Assembly: GCA_009733775.1 (NCBI GenBank)
Contig: WOGZ01000393.1
Location: 1 to 28,412, forward strand
Direction of reading: 5' to 3'
From: Alectoria sarmentosa
Taxonomy: Eukaryota; Ascomycota; Lecanoromycetes; Lecanorales; Parmeliaceae
Length of the DNA: 28,412 bases
Shown: in pieces, positions 8,700 to 20,257 of the stretch
Position numbering within the stretch: position 1 is the stretch's first letter
Layout: every line of letters begins with the position of its first letter
Program-made: the position numbers and the translations under genes
Notes under the pieces: generated by a model
What the model was told of the DNA's origin: nothing
What the model saw: only the letters and a program-made list of their open reading frames with translations
Databases searched by the model: none

Positions 8700-11600
8700 T
8701 AAATTCGATTTGATTATTTATGATATAATGAATAAAAAGCGTTATATGCTCACAATTAAAAAAAGTGATATTATTATACTCGTTTATCGCAATAATAAAA
8801 ATAAATAATTCATTAAAAACGATTTCGACGATTTTGATTTTATTAATCGCGAAGTTTATGTTTTTTATAAAATCGTTGATCGTAAATTCAAATACTTTTT
8901 TATTAAATGTTAAATTAAATTTTCATATTTGAAATTTGAAAAGTTTATAAATGAATAAAAAAAAAAAAAAAAAACGCAAATCGATATAATTTATATAAAC
9001 ATTAATGTTTTAAATGTTAAATGTAAACGCATCGAAAAAGCGTTATTTAACGTCTTCGTTTCAAAAGAGAATAATTATTTCAACGTTAATATGATGTATA
9101 TTTCAAAAAAAAACGATTATTTTTATATTTATATAACATTTTTAAACGAATTGAATGATCAAAATTATTCGACTTTCATTTTAAATAATTTTAACATTTT
9201 GAATGTAATTAATCAAAAATGAAAACGAGGATTTTATTAATTTAATAATAAATTCAAATTTAAACAAAAGTTTATCGTTCGTTAAATTTATGAATTTTGA
9301 TATTCGAATTATAATAAATTTTGATTATATTCGTTATTTCTTTATCGATTATTGGATATTCATTATTTATATTAAAATTTAATTTCGATTTATTAAAGAC
9401 ATTGAAGGCGTTAAAATTTAATTTTTTATTTACGATATTATTAACCTTGATTGCAATGTTAATAATAAACGCGTTATTTTAATAATTTTTAATGTTTTAT
9501 ATATGCTTAATATGAGCGTCAATTCTTTATCGATTAAAAAACTTTTAAATGTTAATATTGAAATCGTCTTTTATAAAAAAAACTATGTTTTAATTTAAAA
9601 TAATATAACGTTAATCGATACGCGAAATCGCGATTTGTTTTTTTTAAACTTTTGAAAAAATAATAATGTTTTGATCGCCTATAATGTTTTTTCGAATTCG
9701 ATTTATTAATTATAATATATTCGCATAAATTATTTAAATTAATAAAATCTTAATAAATTTTTCAATATCGTTATAAATATAATTTTTTTTTAAAAAATAT
9801 TATCGATGAATACATTTGCGAATGTTATATAATGAATCATTAAAAGGTTATTTTTTATAATAATTTTATAACATTTGATATTTTATCGAGCGAATTTGTT
9901 TATAACGATTTTATTAAATCTTTAATTTTCATTAATTTTAACGATTATAAATACTTTATAACGTTTAAAAATGATTTCATTTATTGTTTTTGAGATTTAT
10001 TATATTCGTTATAAAAATGAGATCTTCGTTATATTTTTACGTTTTAAAATTTATTTAAAATCTCGCGATTATCGAATTTATTATATTCGTTTCGATAATG
10101 AAAACGAATATATTAATAATAATAAATTTGAATGTTTCGTTTAAGCGAATATTAAATAGAAATTTATTATTATAAATAATCTTGAAATGAATGAAATCGT
10201 CGAGCGATTTGATTAAATTTTAATAAATAAAATTTATTTAATCTTATTAAGTTTTAATTTTAATAAAAATTTTCGATTTAAAATAATGATTATAATTAAT
10301 TATTTGACGATGCGTTTTTTAACATTAAGATCATTATCACATTTTTTGAAACTTTTTATTATCGCAAACTTATTTTTTTTCATTTACGTATTATTAATTT
10401 TATCGTTTACGCTTTAAGATGCAATTAAAAAAACATTATAAATAAAAACGAAAAATGTATTTTTTTAAATTATAAAAACGAATTCATTTTTCATTTTTAT
10501 AATTTAATTAAAAAGAAAATTATTCGCGTTAACGATATGCATTTTATTGAAAAACGTTTATATTTCATAAATTTTAAAAAGGAAATTAAAACTCAAAAGC
10601 TTTTAAATAAACATTAACGTTTTTTTATATTAACATTTATTATAAAAAAGACATTAAATAAACAACGTATTATTATATTATTAAACGTTAAATTTATAAT
10701 TTCGATTAAATCGTTAAATCGATTATTGTTAACGAATATTTCATCGTTAATCGTTTTTAAAAATCTCATTTTGTCATTATTATAATGCGTGTGTTTATAA
10801 CATTTATTAAATTTGTTATATTAATCGTCAAATTTATCGTCATTTCTTTTTCATCGATATTTTTGAAATTTATTAAAATGAGAACTGTGCGAAAACATTT
10901 CGAATATAAAATTATTCAAAAAATATTTAATAATTATAAAAATCTCATTATTTCGAATTTTTGTGATTTTTCGTTTAATTCTTTAACGAAAATTTTCGTT
11001 TTTTTTGTTTTTTTTGCGAACTATATTAATAAATTTAATATTTTCGAATTTATAATTTACGAATAAACGATGTTTAACAATTTAATTCGTATAAATTAAA
11101 AGACTAATATGCGAGATAAATATAAGTTTTTTATAAATAATAACATTTAATATCTTATTTAAACGTTTTTAAAAATTTATGTTTTTCGAAATAATTAAAT
11201 TTATATCGTAAAATGAGATTTTTAAAAAAAAGTTATTCGTTATAAAATATATTGAATTATTCGAAGATTCGAATAATAAAAGAGTCGTGATTATTATGAT
11301 ATTTTCGCGTCGATAATAAAATTCATAAATTATAAAATGATTTTTGCGTTTACGACGATTATAAATTAAAACGTAAAACAAATGAATATCAAAATCGTTT
11401 TTCTTTATAACGATATTTAAAAAAACATTTATATTTAATAATTTAAAGGTTTTAATAAAAATAATATCAAAGTTTATAAATTAAATAAAGTCTTTTATAA
11501 TTTAAAATAATTCTTCAAAATTTGATATTAACATTTTTCGATTCATATAAAAGAATTCGATTTTAATCTTATCGAATCGAATAATAATACGTTTATGAAT

Positions 11601-12640
11601 CTCAAAAAAAAGATCATTATAACGTTTTATGTTGATAATGTTTTAATTATAAATTATAATAAGATGGTTATTAAACGAATCAAAAATGTTTTAAACGTCA
11701 AATTTCACATATTAAATTTGAGATTATGCGCTTTTTATTTAAATATGATCGTTAAAAGAAATCATTATAATAATATTATTCGTTTAAAATAAAAAGCGTA
11801 CATTATACATTTTTTTAATCATTTCAAATATAAAAATCTCATTTTTATTAATATATTATTCGAAATCAATCGCAAATTGACGCTCGTCGAAAAAAGTTAT
11901 ATGATTTTTAAAAAGTTTCATAAAAAATATTAATTCGTTATGAATTTTTTTTTATATATTATATTGAAAATTCGTTTCGATATTATTTATATTGTTTTTT
12001 TGATTAATTAATATTTAATCAATTTTATTTCGGCGCATTAAAATGCGATTATTCGAATTTTTCGATATTTTAAAAAAATAATGCATTATAAATTCGTATA
12101 TAAGAATTTTTTAAAAGATTTATTTGATTATATTGATTTTGATTAAATTAAAAATTCAATTCGAAGATTCATTTTCGATTATTTATTTAATTTGAATAAT
12201 AACGTTATTAATTAATTAAATAAACGTTAAATTATTATAATATTATTCATTTATGAGATAAAATATATCGATTAAATATAAATTATTAAAAAAGTTATTT
12301 GATTAAAAAACCTTTTCAATCAATTTTTACGATTTAACAATTCGAATTTTAAGATCATCATAATTTTTGAAAATAATCAAAACATAATCGTTTTCGTAAA
12401 GAACGCTTAATTTTATAATTATATTAAACATATTAATATCGCTCATCATTTTGTGCGCGAAAAAATTAATAATAATATTATAAATGTTTAATATGTTTTT
12501 ATTAATAAATAAATGATTAATAATTTTGTTAAGGTTTTATATTTCGATAAATTTGTTATTTTTCGCGATGTTCTCAAAATGAAAATAATTTCATATTATT
12601 CATTTAAGATTATTTGAATTATTGTTTTAAAGAGACGTTC
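8700..12640 (+). pseudogene. copia gag-pol remnant: protease, integrase, reverse transcriptase, RNase H
   Basis: Read with stops ignored. Around 8845-8900 a relic of the cysteine knuckle. At about 9296-9597 the protease region, recognisable by DCNVNNKRVILIIFNVLYM and MSVNSLSIKKLL. At about 9935-10180 the integrase core, with DNENEY at 10094-10111 in place of DNGGEY. At about 11340-11790 the reverse transcriptase, with IKIVFLYNDIQ and YVDN at 11628-11639 in place of YVDD. At about 12350-12600 RNase H, with IKHINIAHHFVREK and YFDKFVIFRDVLKMK. Protease and integrase share one frame; RT and RNase H share another, so at least one indel lies between about 10.1 and 10.8 kb. TGG>TAA/TGA stops are frequent. 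The upstream part (6.85-8.7 kb) should hold gag but is too altered to read. Confidence 0.82.
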
Positions 12641-13753
12641 GAGACGTTTAAGTCGTTTAAATCGTTTTATTATTATTATTTAACGCTCTTAACTTCAGGG
12701 GAGCGATTTCATTAATTTTCACATTTCGAATAATCGATTAAATGGTTGATCGATATCGAAATTATTCGTAAAACCTCAATACTAATTTTGGCGTGTCAAA
12801 AAATTTCGTTATATTATTATTATATTAGAAGTTGATTTATCGTTATTATAATTATATCTATAAATTTTACAAATCTCTTTTCGAAACATTTATATTTATG
12901 TTTTATTCAAATTTGGGATTTGCGACGTTACTCAAAAGGTCGCTGTCATCGTTTTTTCGTTAATCGCCTTAAATATTTTCATCAAGGTCATCACACTTAT
13001 GTCTTTTAAAATCATCGTGTTTATGTTTTTAAACGTTATTGTCGTTATTATTATTATGAATATCGTCGTTATATATCGTTCGTATGCACATTATCAATCA
13101 TTATTATCAAACATCAATACTTTAAAACGATTTTCACGAGTTTTATAGTCGATCGTATATATACATATATGTGTATATGCAATTCGAAATATTTCGTTCA
13201 ATCGAAAAATAAATTTTCACATATATTCATCGATTATGTGTCGGTCGATTTTTGATATGCATCAAATAAATTGAAAATAAATTTATTAAAAAACGATTTT
13301 TCGTTAAAAAAGTGGAATTTTTTTTATGTGATATCGTGACGAATATGTTGAAAAGAATATAATCGTTTTAGATTTTCGATTTTCACTTTTTTTATTCGAC
13401 TTTAAACATCGCGAGTTTCGAATCTCGTTTTTTTGAAATTCGAATGTTTATAAAAGCGAAAAAATGATGCATAAAAAATAAAAGTGATTTATGAAATAAA
13501 AATAATTCATGAAAAAAGAATAATCATTTTCTTTTTCGGATTTTCATTATTTTTATTCGGTTTTAAACATCGCGAGTTTCGAATCTCATATTTGAAATTC
13601 GGATTTTTATAAAGCGCATAAAAATAAGAGGAAGTGCATAAAGATGATTTTATATTAATTATTCGACGTTAAACTCATTATAATTACTTGACACTCGATT
13701 CACTTTATTTATTCGATATTCGATTTTTTTAAAAGTATACGTGCGAAGAGAAA
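12641..13753 (+). other. copia 3' untranslated region, about 1.1 kb
   Basis: Between the RNase H end and the 3' LTR there is no readable domain. It holds a CTTCAGGGGAGCG remnant near 12690, a TATATACATATATGTGTATATG run near 13160, and the 161-bp-spaced duplication listed separately. It ends in a purine-rich stretch GTGCGAAGAGAAA (13741-13753) directly before the 3' LTR, a good candidate polypurine tract. Confidence 0.6.
13373..13660 (+). repeat. tandem duplication, 161-bp offset, in copia 3' region
   Basis: The segment containing TTTAAACATCGCGAGTTTCG occurs at 13401 and again at 13562. Flanking bases also match (GATTTTC..TTTTTATTCG before; AATCTC..TTTGAAATTCG..TTTATAAA after). The copies differ mainly by small indels and transitions. 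Confidence 0.75.
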
Positions 13754-13877
13754 TATCGAAATTTAAATTACGTGATTTTATTATGTGACGGACGTATGCG
13801 CTCGTAATTTAGATCGCACTTTCCTTTATAACACTTTTAAATAAATACAATTAAGTGTTCTATATCATATTTTCACA
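13754..13877 (+). repeat. copia 3' LTR (LTR B), RIP-mutated
   Basis: Aligns without gaps to LTR A over 124 bp. Nearly all differences are G>A or C>T (TGTCG>TATCG, AGGTCACG>AAATTACG, GTAGCAC>ATAACAC). The exception is the trinucleotide between the two CACGTG palindromes, where A has AAG and B has TTT, derivable from CTT, the form seen in LTR C. Confidence 0.85.
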
Positions 13878-13883
13878 ATAATT

Positions 13884-14007
13884 TGTGAAAATATGATATA
13901 AGACATTTAATTATATTGATTTAAGAGTGTTATAAAGGAAAGTGCGATTTAAATTATAAGCGTATGCGCCCGTCACGTAACAAGGTCACGTAATTTAAAT
14001 TTCAATA
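13884..14007 (-). repeat. third copia LTR (LTR C), inverted, tail-to-tail with LTR B
   Basis: The reverse complement is again exactly 124 bp, from TATTG (TGTCG altered) to TTCACA. It follows LTR B after only six bases (ATAATT), making a 254-bp near-palindrome at 13754-14007. On the minus strand the spacer reads AATTAT, which is GGTTAT, the first six bases after LTR A, with two G>A changes. This hints that C was once the 5' LTR of an opposite-facing copy. No target duplication flanks it. Beyond 14007 the sequence is gypsy-2. Confidence 0.82.
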
Positions 14008-14189
14008 AACGTTTACGCTTTTTTTATTTGATGATCATAATTATATATTCGAATTTATTATTTAAATAAATTTAATTCTCTTTGCACATATGATAAATAA
14101 TAAAATAATTAAAAATTTTATCAAAAATGATTTTGATTATCAAATAAAAATTTCACGAAAGCTTCGTTTAAGTGTCGTCATAAAAATTG

Positions 14190-15060
14190 TTTTCAAATTG
14201 ATTGTAATTCGAAATACGTTTTCACAATCTCATCGAAAAAATCTAAACAATTAAAAAAAACCTTTATAATCGTAATTATAACCGTTTTCTTTCTCGTTAA
14301 TACTTTATATATTTTGAAAATTAATAACTTATCTTTCAACATTTTCGTTAACATTTTAATTTTCGAAACAAAAAAAAAGTATTATCGAGCGAAATAATTA
14401 TTTATAAAAATAACATTGTTAAAAAATCTTTTATCAATCTCGTTAAAGAATTTCTTATTTTATAAATAAACGAAAAATTCGTCGATATATTCAAAAGTAA
14501 ATAAATGAAACTTTCGTTGAAAAGTGATTAAGAAAATCGTTTAAAAAATAATAAAGGAAAAGTTAAAATTTATCTTTTAAAATTACGTGATAAAGAAATC
14601 GTTAATAAAACATTTAATAAATTTTATAAACAAAATCGTTTAAAATGAACTTTTCAATCAATATCTTTTAATTATTTCATTTTCGTTGTTTAAAAAAAAA
14701 TTTAATGAAAAAAAAAGAAAATCGATTATCGATATTCGAAAATTGAATGACTTTTTAATTCGAAACGTTTATTCGATATCATTATAATTAAATGTTATCA
14801 TTAAATTACGAAGATGTTATATATTTTAATATTAAACGCATTCTCATTTTTTTATTAATGAAAAATTCATTCAAAATATCGATATTTGTAAATCGTAATT
14901 AATTATCGTGATTAAAAAACATTCTTGATTTTAATAATAAAAAATATGAATTTAATTTTTTATGTGTAAAGATAAATTGATAAAATTCTTTGAAAAATTA
15001 AAGATTTTATTCAAATACACGTTGATAATATTATATACGATTTTATCTTTTTAATTAAAC
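14190..15060 (+). pseudogene. gypsy-2 pol, first part (up to mid reverse transcriptase)
   Basis: From 14560 the frame reads KLKFIF then NYVIKKSLIKHLINF, the RT lead-in of this fungal gypsy lineage. SIIDIRKLNDFLIRNVY follows from 14722 (RT motif VDIRxLNxLxIRxxYP). After a frameshift near 14820 come NAFSFFY (the DASSFFY motif), and IQIHVDNII near 15010-15040, where the catalytic YVDD has become HVDN. Trp and Gln codons are frequently stops. The frame ends inside the RT at the gypsy-1 target site and resumes in phase at 22433. Confidence 0.8.
15056..15060 (+). repeat. target-site duplication TAAAC, left copy
   Basis: The five bases before the gypsy-1 LTR are TAAAC, identical to 22429-22433 after the other LTR. 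This proves a single insertion event and fixes both element ends. Confidence 0.93.
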
Positions 15061-15320
15061 TGTGAGATAGTAAGACCTCTTTTCAATGAAGCTGCGTAGC
15101 AGTTAAGCAATTATGAGGTTTATAAATGTAATAACGAGTTTTAATCGATAAGTTGTTAAATGAATTAATAATTAAAGAAGAAAAAAGAAGAAAGGGGAAT
15201 TGCGAATATTTAAGACTTTTGTTAAACATATTAAGAACGCATCTTAATTGCGTAGTACGTAATTTAATAAACGATTCAAACGAGCCTTATTAAGTCGCTT
15301 TGAATATTTTCGTTTTTATA
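15061..15320 (-). repeat. gypsy-1 3' LTR
   Basis: Begins TGTGAGATAG (plus strand) and ends at 15320; same length as the partner at 22169-22428. Its left 60 bases keep C and G (GACCTC, GCTGCGTAGCAG) that the other copy has lost, whereas its right 80 bases are the more mutated ones. It carries a purine run (AAGAAGAAAAAAGAAGAAAG) near 15175. On the minus strand it is preceded by an AAAAGAAAAAATAAT polypurine stretch (15321-15337). Confidence 0.92.
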
Positions 15321-17129
15321 ATTATTTTTTCTTTTAAAAGGTTCAATTTTTAAATCTTAATACGATTGCGTGTTGCAATTGAATGTTTGTGAGCTTTTTA
15401 TATTCATTTATATTATTTATTATTAATTGAACGTAATTTAAATTGACGTTTATTATTTTAAGACATATAAATTGCTCATCGTAGGTTTTTATAAATATGT
15501 TGATATGTTTATATGTTGTAATCGCGATAACGTAATTGTGATTATTATTATTTTAATTAATAGAGCGCGATCATCTTATAATTGTGTTATGATATATTAT
15601 TATCGTTATTGCGAGATGCGATTATTGTTGTTGATTGTTATGATTTTATTGTTATTATTATTTGAAAACCGCGTTAATGAATTCAAAGTCTTATTCTCAT
15701 TTTGATTTTTTAATAATAATAACATTAATATCAATATTAACATTATCATTAGTAAATGTTATGTCTTTTTTTATGTTTATTATTTTATTTATATTTTTTA
15801 ATTATCGCAATAATGCATCAGCGAATTATGTATAATTATAATAATGAAATGTATATATCAATTAAAATGATAATTGAGCGAAGTTATAATCATTTAATTT
15901 AATTAATTTTATCTTATAATAAACATTTTAAAGAGTATTTAAATTTATTTAATTGATTGCGAGAATCGACGAAGTTCGTAAAGAGTATATTAATAATGTT
16001 GATAATGAATTTAATCACTTCTCGTCGTCGTCGTGGTTTTAAAAATCGTTTTTTTCGTAGATTGAGGGTTAATAATGCGAGGACTTTTGGTTTATAAATG
16101 TAATTGTTGTCGTCGCCGCTGTTATCTTTATTTTTATCTTTGTTTTTATTATTATTTTTGTTATTTTTTATTTTTTTTATTTATAAATATAAAAGATTGT
16201 TTTGAGAAATGTTTGATTAATGAGATTAATAATTATTATTATTATAACGATTTCGATTATTTTCGTTTATAAGCATTCACATTTGTTATAAAAAAATGCT
16301 TGATTAATGAGGTTAACAATTGTTTTTGTTATTATTGTCTTTTCTTTTATTCTTCTCTTTTTTATCGTCCGAGATACGTTAATTGAAAAGAATTAATAAA
16401 TGTTTAAAAGATTGCGTTAATGCGTGTTAAATTCTCGTTTGTTTTCGCTGTGTGCGTGTTTTCGTGAATGATTTTCGCGTGATTTATATCGAGTCGCGAG
16501 TTGATACGCGTTAATTCAAATGTGATCGATGTTTTCGCGGGGGTTATTTTTGCGTGATCGATTTTTTCGTTTTCGTTCATTAGATTGTTATATGTGTTAT
16601 TGTCGTTATTAATAACGATGTTCGCGACGCTTTGCGCGTTTGAAAAAGTGAAATAATCTTGATTAACATATATGAGAATTTTGTTAATAAAAGTAATTGT
16701 CGTGCGTGTCGTCGTTTTTTTTTTTGTTATTGTTATTTTCGTTATTTTTATCGTTGTCGTTGTTACTTTCGCTGTTATTTTCGTTGTTGTCTTTCGTCGT
16801 CTTTTGACGATTTTTATTAATAAAAGATTGTTTTTTAATATGAGAGGGTATATAGATTAATGTTAAATAGTTGTGTTTGTGTTTGCGATTTTTGAGATCA
16901 TTGTTTTTTTCGTGATGCGAGGCGCTTTGACGCATTAAGATATGTGTATATATGCGTGTGTGTGAATTTTCGAACTCTTTTTAATCGTTTTTATTGAATT
17001 TCTTAATTAAAAATTTGTTTATGAATCTTTTATTATTACTTTTTTCGTGGTTTATTTCGTTTTTTGATTTTTTATGATAATTACGCCCTTTGTTTTATTT
17101 TAAATATTGATTTATATAATTTTTTTATT
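15321..17129 (-). other. unassigned 3' region of gypsy-1 with low-complexity acidic/Asn-rich frame
   Basis: This 1.8 kb lies between the chromodomain and the 3' LTR. An 83-residue minus-strand frame (16935-16684) is made largely of N, D, K and E; because RIP turns GAC/GAT into AAC/AAT, the ancestral tract was probably even richer in Asp. Similar triplet-like repeats (GTCGTCGCCGCTGTT on the plus strand near 16107, GTCGTCGTCGTGG near 16025) suggest several such tracts. No env, second gag or host-gene motif is recognised. It may be an extra ORF, a long structured 3' UTR, or captured DNA. Confidence 0.5.
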
Positions 17130-20100
17130 TGCTTAAAGTTTTTAATTATGTTTTTAACATTTTCGAAATGTTTTATTGATTTTTATAAAGTTTTATAAAG
17201 TGAAATTTTTTTTTAATTAATGAGATATTCAATCTCGTTATTGCGAATTTTTTTATTTAACATTTTGTTAATTTTTTATTTCTCTTCGTTATTAATCAAG
17301 ATTATTTATAATTTTGAATTATCGTTATGCGAATGTTAAGATTTTAATAATGATATATGAAATATAAAATGAATTCTTTTATATTTAATAGAAAGATTTA
17401 ATTTATAAGTTTGCGTGTTTATTTTCTTTAATATTTCGAAAGATTTAAGTTATTTATGATCAAATTTCTTTTTTAATCGTAGAGTGCGTATATTCAAATT
17501 TCGTAATAATATTTTTTTTTTTTTAAAAGATTATAATATGATAATGATTATTATAATATTTTGCTTGTTGTTTTGACATCCGCTTTTATAATTCTTTTAA
17601 ATGTGATTTTATATTTCGTAATTATTTTGCTCGCTTTATAATAAACGATGTTTTTTTTTTTAAATTTTACTCTTAAAAGCATTTTTTAAGTTTATTATAT
17701 ATTTCATTAATAATTCTTATGAGGTTTTATTAATATTTATGTGTATATTATTATTATATGCGAACGCAATCATTAATAAAATTTTAAATCAATTATTTTG
17801 TTTATAATTATAATAAATTCGCAAATAATGTTTAAAAATTTGATTTTGTTTTTTAATTTAATTATTTGTTTGAAAGTGAAACGTAATGTTAAATTTTCGT
17901 TTCGCATTTAAATGTTAATATAACGTTATTTAAAACTTGTTTATGAATAATAAATTTCGATTTAAGATTAAGTTTCGCATTATGTTTTATAATGATATAA
18001 ATTTTCATTATATGATATTAATAAGCTTATCAATTTTCAAATCTTTTATGATTATTATATATATTATATGTTTTATTAATTTATTTATTAAAATTAAGAT
18101 AAAATCGTAAATTTTATTAATATATAAATCTCTCGCAGATGATAAATTTATGATGAAATTTAATGTTATAATATGAAATGAATTTACATTATTTGATGAT
18201 ATTGATATTAATTCGTTATAAGATTTATGATAATAAATTCGCATTCTTTAATAATCGGGACAAATGCGAACATAATTTGTTATATCGCTTATTATGTTTA
18301 TTTAATAATATTTAAATTTGATATCTTTTTTAATGCGCTTGCGAGAAAAATGTTTAGTATTAAAATTATTATAATTTATATAAAGAATTTCTTTTTTTAT
18401 AATAAAATCGTTAAAAATATAAATTGCGAAATTACGACGTAATAATTCATTTTTATCGATTTTTTATTTCAAAAGTTTATTTTGTTTAATAACGTGTTTT
18501 TGATGTTATTTTTTATTCGTAATGAAAGCGTTTTTGCGTTATAATTTAAATAATTATGCGATTATCGATTCTCGCAATTTTAAATAAAAAAATTTCGATT
18601 TCAAAATTTGATAAATTAAAAGTCGAAATGATATCGTAACGTTTAAAATGCGTATTTATTTATCGAGCATTTTTTTATTTAAATTCATAATTTAAATATT
18701 TGCGACGATAATATCATTTAATTGTTTTATTAATGTTGCGAATTTAATTATAATAAATACATTATTGCGTTTTTATAAATTGAATTAATATTTTTGATTG
18801 CGAAGCTTGTTTCGCAAAATAAAAAAGAAATCATTATTGTTATTTTTGTTATTATTCGATTTGATAATGTCAAGTTTTTTTAATAACGCATTCATAAAAT
18901 TGAATTTATTTTTATAATATTTAATTGTAAAGTTAAACGTAATTAATTTTTTAATTTAATGAATTTGTTTCGCATTGAGCTTCTTTGTCGTTATAAAATA
19001 ACATAAATTATTATAATTTGAAATCATATAAATGAGATGTTTACTTTTTTGTAAATAATGTTTTCAATTCTTAAAATTTAACATAATCGCATATAGTTTT
19101 TTATTATATATGTTTCAGCGAGATTTAATTTTTTTGAATTTATAATTAAAGAATATAATAAAATATTATTGTTTATTCTCAATCAATTGATTAAGCATAT
19201 CATTTATATTTGTTTTAAAAATATCGATTTTTATGATAAACGATGTTTTTTAATTATAATGTTTTAAGATAAATGTTATAATGAATATTCGTTTAAGAGT
19301 CTCAAAAGTCTCGCGTGTTTTTTTAATAAATATAAAAAATGATTTAATTTCGTTTTTTTTTGTTTCGCGCGTGGCATTAATCAAAAGCGTAATTATTTGC
19401 GAAAATTCTTTTATAAATCGACGATAAAAATCTGCGAATTTCAGAAAGATCAATATATTTTTAATAAATTTTGATTTTGATTATTTAATAATGATTTTAA
19501 TTCGCGTTAACTTTATTTAAATATTATATTAATTTATAATGAATTTTAAAAAGATAATCTCGCTGCGATTAAAAGCGCATTTCGATAATTTCGCATAAAG
19601 TTGATATTTTAATAACGCGCGCAATATCGTTCGCACGTGCTTTTAATATAAGTTTTTCATTTCAAAATAAATTAACACGTTATTCAAATATATTACGTAA
19701 AAGATGTTGATATATAATTTGAATGTTTTATTTATATATGTTTAAAAGGTTATAAAAGCATTTATAAAATTAAAAGGCATCATTTGATATTCAAATTAAT
19801 TATAATGAATTCGAAAAACGATTTTTCATTTATCATTTTTTCGAATTCGTATTTTATGATATATATTGTGAATATTAATTTTAATAAAATGTTTCGCATA
19901 TGTGAATCTTTTTAAGGTTTTTGAGAGTAATGATAATGAATAATTATTTTTAATAATTATTTTATTAAGTTTTTTATAATCGATATATAATTATAACGAG
20001 TTATTTGTTTTCTTAATAAATAATATCGACGAATTAATTTAATTATTTAAAGGTCGAATTCACTTTTTTTCAAACGCGTTATTTAAATAATTTTTTATCG

Positions 20101-20257
20101 TTATAAGTTCATTATGCGATATATTATAAATTAAATCATCTTTGAATAATTTGTTAAATTGTAAATTTATAAAATGCTCGATTTGATTATGCGTGTTGAG
20201 ATTATTAAATAATTTTTTTAAAAAGATTTTTAATAGATTTTCAAATTGTTTAGGCAC
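17130..20257 (-). pseudogene. gypsy-1 pol remnant: RT, RNase H, integrase, chromodomain
   Basis: In one minus-strand frame: 20257-20060 gives the RT entry (PKQFENLLKIF ... IEHFINLQ ... LIYNISHNELITIKNYL). 19690-19679 gives YLNN, the mutated YLDD active site, followed by HVRTILRALLKYQLYAKLSK. 19453-19250 gives FLKFADFYRRFIKEFSQI, the RT/RNase H connection. 18244-18008 gives ITLNFIINL and DFILILINKLIKH, the integrase core. 17293-17130 gives a chromodomain (KINKMLNKKI, NNEIEYLIN, FENVKNIIKNF) with three Trp codons turned to stop. Chromodomains target integration to heterochromatin, fitting the insertion inside another dead element. Gag and protease should lie at about 20.3-22.1 kb but were not read. 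Confidence 0.87.

Larger units (their letters stand above)
6712..13877 (+). mobile_element. Ty1/copia LTR retrotransposon, RIP-inactivated
   Basis: Two 124-bp LTRs in direct orientation (6712-6835, 13754-13877) enclose a 6.9-kb body whose order, protease, integrase, reverse transcriptase, RNase H, is that of copia elements. The sense strand is plus. Every domain is broken by stops and D>N, G>N/E/R type changes expected from G>A/C>T mutation. The 5' LTR is almost unmutated whereas the body and 3' LTR are heavily mutated. No matching 5-bp target duplication is seen (CATCT on the left; ATAAT then an inverted LTR on the right), so the right boundary is rearranged. Confidence 0.85.

Noticed and set aside
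10785..11066. 93-residue AT-rich open frame as a separate gene
   Set aside because: It lies between the integrase and RT of the copia element, in the RT frame, and is a chance open piece of RIP-mutated pol.
15472..16860. hydrophobic Tyr/Val/Ile-rich plus-strand frames as membrane proteins
   Set aside because: They are the antisense of the gypsy-1 3' region; hydrophobic composition comes from reading A-rich sense codons backwards.
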